64,000 nucleotides of DNA. Source: Sabellastarte sp. h YS-2021. Taxonomy: Eukaryota; Annelida; Polychaeta; Sabellida; Sabellidae. The notes below the pieces were generated by a model, which ran no database searches, was not told the DNA's origin, and saw only the letters and a list, made by a program, of their open reading frames with translations. The stretch covers positions 159,449,609-159,513,608 of the forward strand of contig OZ024929.1 in the NCBI GenBank assembly GCA_964017235.1. The letters are read 5' to 3'. This document shows, piece after piece, positions 21,701 to 28,030 of this stretch (position 1 is its first letter; the number at the start of each line of letters is the position of its first letter). Both the position numbers and the translations under genes were made by a program.

Positions 21701-24009
21701 GACCCCGCTATCAGCTTACTAGGGGTCCAAATAGGTTCAGACAATGAAAAAGATCCTATGACGTCATGCTGTCTAGACAGGAAGGAAGTACTAAGCGCCA
21801 CTTGTGACCGGTCCTGCCGGTGGATAATACAGGACAACTTTTTCTGTCGTTTGGGGGCTAGTGGCTTCGACTGGTAAAGCAATTGTCCATTGGGTAAGGT
21901 ATTAAATTATGAAAATTTAATTTACTAATTAAATTTGCAATTTTTTAGGTAATCATGAGGACTACATAATTCCTTGTGATGAAGAGGCTTGTAAAACTGG
22001 ATGTAAATGTACAAATATAATGACATTGCCTTACAATAAAACCATCCAGGTCGTTCTCATAACTTACCAGCCCTTAGTCGAGACACTGGGGCATCACAAT
22101 ATGCATCTGCATGGACACAGCTTTGCAGTGCTTAAAATGGGATTTCCTGACTTCAATGACACAACTGGTAAATGGACTGAACAGAATCAGGACATAGAAT
22201 GTGATACTGACAGATTTTGTGGCCATGCTGGATGGAGGGACAATATTGTCCCAGAGTTGAATGTTGAAAATCCTCCAGTAAAAGATACAGTAGTGATACC
22301 TGCCAGGGGCTATGTTGTTATCAGATTCAGAACTCTCAACCCAGGCTACTGGTTTTTCCACTGTCATATGGAAAGCCATGCACTAGAAGGAATGGCCATG
22401 ATCATCAATGAGGCTCCCGAGCACCATCCTCCCCTACCGCCTGAGTTTCCAGAATGCAGGAATTTTAATTGGGATGCCAAGGTAAAATTGTCTGACATTT
22501 TCTTTCACACTCCCCTCCCACCTATAAGGTTGGAGTTTAAATCCTGGCCTGAACTCAAGTGGGAAAATGAGTGGTTTACAGTATAGAACCTTTACCAACT
22601 GTGCTTACTGGTTTACTCTACCTTTCTATCTACCCACACAATATAACTGATACAAAGGAATTAGGCATGACATAAACAATAGATAAATACAGGAACATAT
22701 GTTGCATAAAACCAAATGTAAAGGTTTTAGAGATACACAGTCAACTGTCTACTCTTTTATACCATTTCTTCTTTTCCAAAATCCTGTTAAAGCTGAAGAT
22801 CAATATACTTGTGACCAGCTAAATTTAATAACAAAAGCAAAAGTGAGAAAGAAACAGACATAAACTACATTTATCATATTATTGATTGACTTACACAAGT
22901 TTTATTTCAGGAATTTAAAGAGTATCTGGATAAAGAGAAATATATGACAAGCAATCAGCCTTCTGTGGTAACAGATACAGCTCAGCCACATTCATCTGTG
23001 ATGCCAGACAGCAAAACCACAACACCATATGACTTTAGTAAGCTTGCGCAATGCCTGTTGCCAAATGGTAAGAAATAAGTCAATATTGTGCATGTGTCCT
23101 CATGTTATAGTTACATCCCGAAAGGACATAAAACCATATAGACCTTTTCAATATATACTCACCACTACAATACCCGTATTTACAGTAAGTTAGATATATC
23201 TTCTCCGTGAGGATAGATGACTGGGCAACTGAACTTGCCACATTTTGAAACATCTTTAAAACTCGACGATATGAACGTCTTTCTATCCTTCTGTCTGTAC
23301 ACCTTCTTCCTATTATAACTCAAAAACTACAAAATCAATTAAGTTTAAATTTGGTGGGCTGATGCTTCATATGGTACACATTATATCATTAGAAAGGTTT
23401 TATTGTAAAGCTTCTGCTATTTTTATTGCATAAAACTCCATGTAAAAATGGCACAGAAATCATAAGTTAAGATTTAAAGTTTTTATTGCTTTATTATTCA
23501 AATATAACTGACAATAGATGGCTGATAATAGAGTACTTTATAACACTGATCACACCCAGTCAAGCGTTTTTCTCTCCCTAACTGCAGCTTGTTCATATAG
23601 TTTACTCCTCACTTTGTTACAAGCTAGATGTTTGATATTCTGATTAATGTGAACATACATATATAGACATATAAACTTATTTTCATGCACTGAGTCATTT
23701 TGGTAGATGTCAATTACTATGCTAAATAGCTTCTACCTTTGGTTGGTCTGCTAAAATCTCATTGGCAGAATGTATGTTCATTGGTTGTTCTGATATCAGC
23801 TCCAAATTCGTTTTTTCAAATCATGATAAACAGAAAATTAATTGAGAAAATGCAATGTTTTCTATCTATCAGAGCATCAGGTGATAGTGGAGTTGGATGT
23901 CTTTATTGGAGCAATGGTTGGATTTGTGGTACTTGGTGCATTCCTGGCCATCATACCATTGCTGTGTTTTGTGTGCTGTTCAAAGGCAAGGTCAGCAGAC
24001 ATGAAGTGA
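566..24009 (+). CDS. Laccase-like multicopper oxidase, membrane-anchored, 5'-partial, 7 exons
   Basis: Exons 566-718, 1159-1269, 4962-5162, 14669-15410, 21949-22481, 22911-23067 and 23873-24009 join with matching phases into 2034 nt (677 residues plus TGA), all with AG/GT borders. By family, the enzyme couples one-electron oxidation of phenols or similar substrates to four-electron reduction of O2 to water. Copper ligands are all visible: HWHG (about residue 68), HWYHAH (109-114), HHNMHLHG (451-458) and HCHMESHALEGM (540-551, T1 Cys541, axial Met551). Cysteine-rich stretches (residues 330-360 and 410-425) suggest an extracellular disulfide-bonded fold. Residues about 581-635 form a Ser/Thr/Pro-containing stalk. 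A hydrophobic helix (about 642-667) is followed by CCSKARSADMK, so the catalytic part should face outside the cell or a lumen. Molluscan laccase-type phenoloxidases are associated with immunity, pigment and shell or byssus cross-linking; which applies here cannot be told. The N terminus is missing. Confidence 0.93.
1159..1269 (+). CDS. Oxidase exon: HWHG copper motif
   Basis: This exon is 37 codons, phase 0/0. It contains TIHWHGMHM, whose two histidines bind T2 and T3 copper. The acceptor is CTTAG at 1154-1158 and the donor is a perfect GTAAGT from 1270. The short GGAT repeat inside the exon encodes NGWMDGTAY and is coding sequence, not a microsatellite. Confidence 0.93.
1270..2039. other. 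Intron 2, proximal part
   Basis: AT-rich intron sequence without recognisable genes or repeats, up to the 8-bp target duplication of the hAT element. Confidence 0.5.
2048..4044. mobile_element. Non-autonomous hAT-type DNA transposon, 1997 bp
   Basis: The ends are imperfect inverted repeats: CAGTGTGAGAAATTCG at the left and the complement of CAGCGTGCGAAATTCG at the right. Both ends continue into GTGGCCC-rich subterminal sequence. The element is flanked by a perfect 8-bp duplication, GTCTACAT, at 2040-2047 and 4045-4052. The duplication length and the CAG start fit the hAT superfamily. No transposase ORF is visible inside, so it would need a transposase in trans. It contains an older tandem-repeat-element fragment with an ACAG run near 3090-3110. 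It sits in intron 2 of the oxidase gene. Confidence 0.85.
2880..3165. repeat. Fragment of an ACAG-microsatellite repeat element inside the hAT element
   Basis: It shows the phrase CACCAAATTTAAGCTTGATT followed by a GAGTTTTAAGGGCGAAACGG-like stretch and an ACAGACAGACAG run. This is the layout of the pearl-like elements described at 39 and 59 kb. It is diverged and single-copy here, so the assignment is tentative. Confidence 0.35.
4045..4629. other. Intron 2, distal part
   Basis: AT-rich sequence. Apart from the right copy of the hAT target duplication (4045-4052), I see nothing identifiable. Confidence 0.4.
4630..4860 (-). pseudogene. LINE reverse transcriptase fragment (YADD box)
   Basis: Read on the minus strand, 4736-4747 encodes YADD in the context MFILYADDVVLLAESEK, the catalytic core motif of non-LTR reverse transcriptases. 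Only some tens of residues are readable before and after it, with no flanking domains. It is a truncated remnant in intron 2, about 100 bp before the next oxidase exon. Confidence 0.7.
4962..5162 (+). CDS. Oxidase exon: HWYHAH copper motif
   Basis: This exon is 67 codons, phase 0/0. It encodes GTHWYHAHFSNQRLDGLYGA, with the His-Trp-Tyr-His-x-His motif that ligates T3/T2 copper and the conserved QRLDGLYG that follows it in laccases. The acceptor is TGTTTCAG and the donor is CAG/GTTTGT. Confidence 0.93.
5398..5575. repeat. Palindromic GTACAAGTTG minisatellite, left copy
   Basis: Several overlapping copies of the 20-bp perfect palindrome GTACAAGTTGCAACTTGTAC and its half-sites occur here. The left edge (ATATGTTGTGTACAAGTTGA) is the inverted counterpart of the right edge of the array ending near 10250. 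The two may be ends of one element or two separate insertions of one family. Confidence 0.65.
5640..6720. repeat. Tandem-repeat element, copy A (about 150-bp units)
   Basis: A unique 5' block (5640-5830, beginning CAGAGATGCCCGTA) is followed by about four to five diverged units of about 140-150 bp. The units contain AAGGTCACTACAGCAAGGTC, ACCAATGTCCCTACCAAGTA and TTTCCGAGATATAGCC. It ends in a block CCATGGGTGAAAACAAT. The same three parts in the same order recur at 38922-41050, so this is one dispersed element family. Short ORFs within it are by-products of the repeat. Confidence 0.75.
6828..7400. repeat. Left-arm minisatellite, about 21-bp unit
   Basis: About 25 variants of CGTTCCCACAAGTTAGCAAG occur here, alternating TTAG/ATAG and AGTC/AAGTC spacers. 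Units between 7030 and 7330 alternate with a second type, ATACTAACTCGTTCCCACAA, giving a longer two-unit period. Confidence 0.85.
7400..7905. other. Unique core of the foldback-like element
   Basis: Non-repetitive sequence between the inverted arms. The short ORFs 7435-7662 and 7745-7933 resemble nothing I recognise and have no supporting signals. Confidence 0.5.
7905..8600. repeat. Right-arm minisatellite, reverse orientation
   Basis: About 30 units of CTTGTGGGAACGACTTTGAA and variants, the reverse complement of the left-arm unit. Together the arms could fold into a stem of over 500 bp. Confidence 0.85.
8777..9585. mobile_element. MITE, 809 bp, CCCAGTAAACAT termini with TA target site
   Basis: The left end CCCAGTAAACATT (8777) is mirrored by AATGTTTACTGGG ending at 9585, each bordered by TA. 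The interior is rich in AAACGTTT- and TAAACATT-type short inverted motifs, so much of it could pair with itself. There is no ORF. The TA duplication suggests a Tc1/mariner-like source, but a 2-bp duplication is weak evidence. Confidence 0.7.
9692..10226. repeat. 263-bp direct duplication with palindromic GTACAAGTTG array
   Basis: Two near-identical units start at about 9692 and 9955 (GGTTTTTCTGTAAATTTATT). Each carries CAACTTATGCAACAGTATTG and then the palindrome GTACAAGTTGCAACTTGTAC. The right edge (10214-10245) is the inverted counterpart of the left edge at 5398. Confidence 0.75.
10310..10332. repeat. Left terminal inverted repeat of the Harbinger-type element
   Basis: It starts TGCCCCCGTTCCACCGAGCG and is identical over 23 bp to the complement of 13722-13744. 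TAA precedes it. Confidence 0.88.
10955..10962 (+). promoter_or_regulatory. TATA box of the element-encoded gene
   Basis: TATATAAG lies about 170 bp before the ATG at 11132, in a GC-richer stretch (GGTCCGCGACTATATAAGGA). A pyrimidine-rich CTTTCACTTT start-site candidate sits about 25-30 bp downstream. The placement fits a core promoter for the 401-residue ORF. Confidence 0.55.
11132..12337 (+). CDS. MADF/BESS-like accessory protein of a Harbinger-type element, 401 aa
   Basis: A single uninterrupted ORF with a basic start (MYKRKRKSKQQEERRE), a Pro/Glu-rich spacer and an acidic DDEEEE run. Residues about 76-140 have the MADF (Myb/SANT-like) pattern: FTDKEEDAIIEFLQNHPEIY, then ALWVEIATEL and VKRWYTSKRTTF. 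This fold typically binds DNA as a three-helix unit. Residues about 243-276 (FLDFVASEASKLSEEQYHTL) resemble a BESS-type C-terminal motif, followed by a low-complexity Pro/Ala/Gln tail. Harbinger elements usually encode a Myb-like partner that helps nuclear import or end recognition by the transposase; I infer that role here. The ATG is the first in frame after the TATA box. The intact frame suggests recent activity or retained use. Confidence 0.8.
   Translation: MYKRKRKSKQQEERREEATGEKPTGTVAQPTPLQAPPSDEILPTTEAAVDDEEEEQVPQNAPLPVISKRCRLVTAFTDKEEDAIIEFLQNHPEIYNKDHERYADKYHKEALWVEIATELKLDANDVKRWYTSKRTTFGKVSRNKSGQAPANFTPRQKWVYDRMSFMRGHIRRKGENITAGLEASSSRVHNDSTRSSTDVESLDASGRSPVNLGPLSTDHKLLEHFDTMKTMVSKFVEKPADERTLFLDFVASEASKLSEEQYHTLKGQVFNALQNVTASNLKPATPSKAPALALPPTPRQAAPLPRRTATVTSDTQAMGILPPQGPTRQAAASASSSNLLYYTLSQVGFGQDESSRHNLSGFLSLSDITGVTDVNSPQVFIASPATPSTSQQPLQQQQPPQ
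12476..12481 (+). terminator. Polyadenylation signal candidate for the element ORF
   Basis: AATAAA about 140 bp after the stop codon of the MADF-like ORF, in the correct orientation. Confidence 0.45.
12490..13330. other. Non-coding interior of the Harbinger-type element
   Basis: AT-rich sequence without a long ORF. A DDE transposase would be expected here in an autonomous copy; none can be read. The minus ORF 12954-13205 contains a Ser/Thr run and nothing recognisable. Confidence 0.5.
13722..13744. repeat. Right terminal inverted repeat of the Harbinger-type element
   Basis: It ends CGCTCGGTGGAACGGGGGCA, the complement of the left terminus, and TAA follows. Confidence 0.88.
13748..14668. 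other. Intron 3, distal part
   Basis: No gene or repeat identified. It ends in the acceptor AATTACAG before the next oxidase exon. Confidence 0.5.
14669..15410 (+). CDS. Oxidase exon: second cupredoxin domain
   Basis: 742 nt, entering in phase 0 and leaving with one extra base. It begins LTTPFRGEPRGSG and covers the domain with LINGRGR, KQGQIYRFRMIHSGAEFAYE and SSDGFDMTPVTVDSLIIFPG, which are typical of laccase domain 2. A Cys-rich segment (ECTQNNRCTTFNCPF) follows. The donor is ACAG/GTACTA. The split codon completes as GGT with the next exon. Confidence 0.92.
15411..15690. other. Intron 4, native part before the DIRS insertion
   Basis: AT-rich intron without features. It ends where similarity to the DIRS terminal repeat begins. 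Confidence 0.5.
15691..15885. repeat. Left inverted terminal repeat of the DIRS-like element
   Basis: It begins TTTTATTGCATTAATACTTC. Its inner part (CACTGGCAGGACAGGTCACA, then CTTCCTGTCTAGACAGCATT) is the diverged complement of 21742-21830. Confidence 0.8.
16036..17973 (+). pseudogene. DIRS gag-like ORF remnant
   Basis: The N-terminal part reads RCREKGFGTDNCVQNKDCEV, a Cys-patterned motif. A linker (LKNLDDKWSE, FAQLEAMFLAKSFTVLVE) and the longest open piece (17290-17973, ending in a Lys/Gln-rich basic tail RRRGQKKKDKGQ) follow. Frame changes and stops occur at about 16180, 16350, 16660 and 16970, so no complete protein can be made. The position before RT and the charged C terminus fit a structural or nucleic-acid-binding Gag. 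Confidence 0.65.
18569..19429. mobile_element. 861-bp insertion inside the DIRS RT, possible solo LTR
   Basis: The RT frame is interrupted after NLSV (18568) and resumes cleanly at 19430. The inserted block is AT-rich, has AATAAA near 19370, and carries TGTTAC at its left edge and GTAAC at its right, which could be LTR-type ends. I could not find a convincing target duplication, so the class is uncertain. Confidence 0.4.
19669..19889 (-). mobile_element. LINE 3'-end (or LINE-tailed SINE) insertion in the DIRS RT
   Basis: It starts with a TCTAA repeat (four units from about 19669), then GTGGACTTTTATAGCACTTA. On the minus strand this reads as a 3' untranslated end (GCTATAAAAGTCC) followed by an ATTAG repeat tail, the usual finish of CR1/L2-type LINEs. 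The RT frame resumes at about 19890. The same 3' end occurs at 32516. Confidence 0.6.
20839..21215 (+). pseudogene. DIRS tyrosine recombinase remnant
   Basis: It reads LVRALHYYLVRNSDLKQNKG, then ISPATIFSWIKQTVILCYEL and CHWKSHNTFTQFYLKDVAWA. The last piece carries the His-Trp and the candidate nucleophilic Tyr (codon 21166-21168). The segment that should hold the R-x-x-R box is absent between about 21100 and 21125, so the enzyme is inactive. Its position before the right terminal repeat is typical of DIRS. Confidence 0.72.
21591..21682. repeat. Internal complementary region of the DIRS-like element
   Basis: The first half (AATTGTCCATTGAGTAAGAA, then GTATTAATGCAATAAAA) is the complement of the left tip at 15691-15721. 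The second half (TTAATACCTTACCCAATGGA) is the complement of the right tip at 21886-21905. In DIRS-1 this region templates the joining of the two ends during replication. Confidence 0.8.
21742..21940. repeat. Right inverted terminal repeat of the DIRS-like element
   Basis: It carries ATGACGTCAT and CTGTCTAGACAG, two short palindromes matching the left repeat. It ends near ATTAAATTTGCAA at 21940, eight bases before the oxidase exon at 21949. Confidence 0.8.
21941..21948 (+). promoter_or_regulatory. Oxidase splice acceptor abutting the DIRS terminus
   Basis: TTTTTTAG is the entire native sequence left between the DIRS right end and the exon. Any branch point for this intron must therefore lie inside the retroelement's terminal repeat. 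Confidence 0.65.
21949..22481 (+). CDS. Oxidase exon: third cupredoxin domain with T1 copper site
   Basis: 533 nt, completing the split codon and leaving in phase 0. It holds GHHNMHLHGHSFAVL and YWFFHCHMESHALEGMAMII, which supply the trinuclear-centre histidines, the T1 Cys and the axial Met. A Cys-rich start (PCDEEACKTGCKCTN) precedes them. The donor is AAG/GTAAAA at 22482. Reading through the donor gives 34 more codons and TAG at 22584-22586, so a shorter secreted form from intron retention is possible. Confidence 0.93.
22911..23067 (+). CDS. Oxidase exon: stalk
   Basis: 157 nt, phase 0 in, one extra base out. It encodes EFKEYLDKEKYMTSNQPSVV and a Ser/Thr/Pro-bearing linker ending CLLPN. 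The acceptor is TTTATTTCAG and the donor is G/GTAAGA. Low conservation is expected; the call rests on clean splice sites, an open frame and phase agreement with the next exon. Confidence 0.78.
23068..23872. other. Intron 6 of the oxidase gene
   Basis: It contains a diverged tandem-repeat-element fragment (about 23210-23420: CTTTCTATCCTTCTGTCTGT, then CTCAAAAACTACAAAATCAA) similar in layout to the pearl-like repeats. The rest is unremarkable. Confidence 0.4.
23873..24009 (+). CDS. Oxidase last exon: transmembrane helix and tail
   Basis: 137 nt ending in TGA. It encodes VELDVFIGAMVGFVVLGAFL followed by AIIPLLCFVCC and SKARSADMK. The uninterrupted hydrophobic stretch and following basic residues predict a type I membrane anchor. 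The juxtamembrane cysteines could be acylated (inference). The acceptor is CTATCAG, and the frame matches the preceding exon. Confidence 0.85.
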
Positions 24010-25754
24010 CATTAACATTACCTTGGAACGATAAATAATAGGATTCCAGGGGGTTTATTGATGACGATGATTTCCATATTTATATTTCGAAAACTGGGAT
24101 CATACGGAGCCCATGTTAGGACATAATATACATTTTTAGTAATTTTTAAGTCATGATGATGTAGTGATCACCACCTATTTTTGTGTCATCACCAGATCAT
24201 CTGAAATGCCGCATATCCTGCCTTGCTCTATCTGAAGCAATACATGACACGAATCTCTTTCACAGAACTGAGACAGACTGTTCTGTTTGAACTTAAAGTT
24301 GTTTTAACATCAAGGTGTGATTAGGTTATATTAAGTATTTATCTATACTGCATCTTAAGATGTTTTCATGTATCTTTCATATTTAAGCCTAAATGTTTCT
24401 TGATGCTGGGAAACACACCTGCCTTGCAATATATTTTGTTTACATGATAAACATGTGGCCTTTTGAGGGAATAAAGGGGGAAAAATCACAGGATCATCTG
24501 TTTACATCATATGACAAACTGCAGATGATATATTGATCAACAGGTAATTTGGTCTTCATAATATAGTAAGTTGCAAGATCTTCATGTAATAACAGAGAAA
24601 ATTACGTCTCGTGGAAGTTGTCTAGCTCAGGAGATCTTCTGTTGATCACCACATTATAATTAAGTAATTATGTCATGAATACAATATTCTTCTACTGATC
24701 ACAATTTGGTACTTGCTAAAATAAAAATCACATTTTCCTTAGGAGGGCTATGTAGAATGCACTTTTCAAGCTCAGGATAGTTATTACATGTTTTTCATTA
24801 TAATTTTCATATTATGACAAAGTCTGAATCTTTTAATATAGGTAATTTTATATGACCTGTTGCAGACGGCTGTAAATTTAGGCCAGCCTGAAATGACACA
24901 TAAGGACTAACAATGCATAGTATGGAAACACACAAATGCATTGATCCAGAAATAGATGACCTTGTGATTATGAAAAAAAAGATTTTTGGTCAGCATGAAT
25001 AATGAATAACAGCAAATCATCTTTTGCAAAACAGACAATTAATAGTGAGACAAGGTGAAGTGAGAAAATCACTTTTTCAGGGTGCTATTACTTCTCCAAC
25101 AGGTTACTTTTTCAGATGTATTTGCTGCATTCGAGATAACTCCAAAAGTGATTGGCCATATGAAAGCAAGGATTTGATTGGACGAATGAAAATGTGGAAG
25201 ATTTCGTTACATGGACCATTCCAAGTTGACTGATTTATAATCATCCTGAACGGTGATTATCACAAAAGTCAACGTGTGGTCATGGGAGAGAATAAAGTCT
25301 CACGAGAGAAGAACAGAGGAGAGTTGGGCAAACAACGTTTGTTAGATTCTAACACGAGATTTCTTACTTTTACAAATTAAAATACTGAAGGGGAAACAAG
25401 CCCAAGAGAGCATCATTATTGTGATGAGTTGGCCAAACGCTGAAAAGCAAGTGGAACTGAAGAGAATGAGAGGTATATAAGAGAAGAGAAATATACGACA
25501 TCATGACATCACTTGCCCATGTTAGCATCAAAAGTCAGGGTGGCTCCAGTCCTGCGAAAACTATAGAACCCAAAACTCAAAAGAGGGAGTCCCAGTGTAC
25601 ACACAAATGTAGCCAAATATTTCCTGAAAGAGGGCTGTGTGAGTAAAAAGTATTTGCCTAACAGAGTGAGCACTTAATCAATGGGCACTGAATCAATGGA
25701 AACTTTCTTGCATGAACTTTCTCTAGTGACTGGATGTTCTCTGCCAGATATTGC
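24010..25754. other. Oxidase 3' region and intergenic sequence
   Basis: An AATAAA at about 24470 could be the oxidase polyadenylation signal. No other gene signal is visible; the short ORF 25024-25233 has no recognisable features. Confidence 0.4.
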
Positions 25755-26215
25755 TGAAAAGCTAACCAGCTCCTATTCATGCGGGGGTTTGAAATGCAAA
25801 GAACCCACGAAAATATAAGTCCAAGAAACAGAAAAAAGTATTGCTGTTGTGCAGGGGTTTGGAATGTAAAGAACCCCAAGAAAGATTTTTAAGCCCAAGA
25901 AACATAGAGTGTTGCCAGGGCAACACTTGTTGCCAGATGTTACGAAAAAACTAATCAGCTCCAATTATGTGCATGGGTATGGAATGAAAAGAACCCATAA
26001 AAATATTTTCTAAGTGTAACAAACAAAAAAAGTATTGCCATGGCAACACTTGTTGCCAAGTGTTGGTGTTGCCAGTTATTGTTGTTAAACTAATCAGCTC
26101 CAATCCATACAGGGATTTGGAATGCAAAGAACCCCCAAAAAGATTTTTATGGCCAAGAAACATGAAAAAGTGTTGCCATGGCAATATTTGTTGCTAGATA
26201 TTGCCAAGAAAGCAA
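25755..26215. repeat. Tandem array, about 80-155-bp diverged units
   Basis: About four diverged units contain AACTAATCAGCTCCAAT, GGAATGCAAAGAACCC, AAGAAACATGAAAAAGT and TTGCCATGGCAACACTTG. The last phrase is itself a palindrome around CCATGG. The minus ORFs across it (25658-26184) are artefacts. Confidence 0.7.
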
Positions 26216-26539
26216 TTACACATAAATTCTCACGCCATGAAACGTTCACACCAATTTTAGCTGAGAGACGTAAACAACTACCTGTAACTGAGCAGCAATG
26301 AAGGGTGATTCAAAGGGAAAGGCAAAATAATATCCATGTCCAGAAGAATGGTTATAACAATTAAAATAGGTTGTAACCTTAAACTCATTTCTTTAATGAA
26401 CAGCTTTTACGGTAACATTACAATAAAAATCCTATTTTGGTCTAGATATGTGTACATGTTTAAATGAAAAGTATCAACTACCACTTAAATATTGCCAAAA
26501 TATCAAAAAAGTTTGTCCTAACCTTAAACTGAATATAAG

Positions 26540-28030
26540 TCAATTCAAATGTTAAGAGTTTAAGGTCATGTTAACCATGTAGACTTATATCCAAAATTTA
26601 TATGTGCTTAAAATCTATTGCACATAATTTAAGATATTAATCAAAATTTTAAAAGAAAAGTAATAATAATTATGCCATTACTGAGAGTTAAAGGTAGTCT
26701 TAGTGCTTTTCTGTGACATCAGTTACATTTCCTGCAAAATATAGATAAAATATGTCATGCCATTTTTGATATACTTTGTAGAATCATAGAAAGAGCTGAG
26801 CTCAGTAACATTCTTTTACACATGGGAGTTTAATGTCACCTTAAAATAGGGCACACCTTCAGGACTAGATACATCAACATACCAAATTTAAATTAAATCT
26901 GTCATGTAGATTTGAAATACTCTCCAGAAAGTGAAAAATTTAAATTCAATATAGTTATGTTATCACTAGGAGTTTAAGATCACCTTAAATTAGGCCACAC
27001 CTTGAAGACCAGTTACACCCACGTACCAAATTTAATTTGAATCTGTGAAGCCATCTTTAAGCTATTGCCCACAAATCGCAAAAGTAACCTTCAATATAAA
27101 TGTGTTATAAGTGGGAGTTTAAGGTCATCTTAAACTAGGGCACATATTGATAACCGGCAACACCCACATGCCAAATTCAAATTTCATCCTACAGGCAATT
27201 TTTGACATATTTTCCAGAAACAAAGTGTGATGATGATGCTTGTCCTATAGTTGATCCATCACAGCTGAGTGACAGCAAACTGTTACAACTTTAAACTGAT
27301 AGGTTTCTAAAATATCAGCAAATTATTGTAAACATAAAAAGAGACCTTTTTCTTTTTGTCTAAATATATGTACATGATGAATATCGATGAAAAATTCTCA
27401 GCACATCAAATATCTTCCAAACACCAAAACAATTGTCCCAACCTTAGAGTCAATGTTAGTTTAAGGTAAGGAGTTTAAGATAACTTTTCGTGTAGGTTCT
27501 GTTCAAGGTTTGTTACATCCACAACTGAAACATGCCCAGAATTGCACAGTATGTGAAATACTGTTCAAAAATTGCCAAACTTAAAGTGAATATAATTCTG
27601 TTATTACTGGGAGTTTAAGGTCACCTTATTGTATGGCACTTACCTATGGCCAGTTACATATTCATGCAAAAGTTGAATGAAATTTCTGAAGTTATTTTCA
27701 GTATATTCCATGGAGAAAGAATAAATATAAACTGGACATAAGTTTTTTATAGGTGGGAGTTTAAGGTCACCTTAAAATAGGGCACACTTTCAAAACTGGT
27801 TACAATCATATGCCAAATTTGAATTGAATCCATTAAGCCATTTTTGAGAACTTTCCAGAAATAAAAAAACCTAAACTCAATATAAGTATCTTACTAGTGG
27901 GAGTTTAAGGTCACCAAACTATACAGCACACTTTGAGGAACACTTACATCCACATGCCAAATTTGAATTAAATCTGACAAGCCATTTTTGAGTTACTGTC
28001 CGGAATACAAAGTGTGACGATGACAGACGC
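26540..28030. repeat. Tandem array, about 140-150-bp diverged units
   Basis: About eight units begin GGGAGTTTAAGGTCACCTTA, continue with AGGGCACAC and ATGCCAAATTTGAATTGAAT, and end CCAGAAA near each junction. The array ends with GTGTGACGATGACAGACG. The homology between units is visible but diverged, so the array is old. Confidence 0.7.

Larger units (their letters stand above)
15691..21940 (+). mobile_element. DIRS-like tyrosine-recombinase retroelement, about 6.2 kb, decayed
   Basis: Inverted terminal repeats (15691-15885 and 21742-21940) share CTTCCTGTCTAGACAGCAT and a following CGTCATAG-type stretch. An internal complementary region at 21591-21682 is complementary to the outer tips of both. 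Between them, in DIRS order, lie gag-like, reverse transcriptase/RNase H and tyrosine recombinase remnants on the + strand, with several stops and frameshifts. DIRS elements integrate through a recombinase and make no target duplication; none is seen. Two secondary insertions interrupt the pol region. It fills intron 4 of the oxidase gene. Confidence 0.88.

Noticed and set aside
22482-22586. Stop at 22584-22586 as the only true end of the oxidase
   Set aside because: A good donor at 22482 and two downstream exons with agreeing phase and a transmembrane helix make the longer form more likely; the short form is kept only as a possible isoform.
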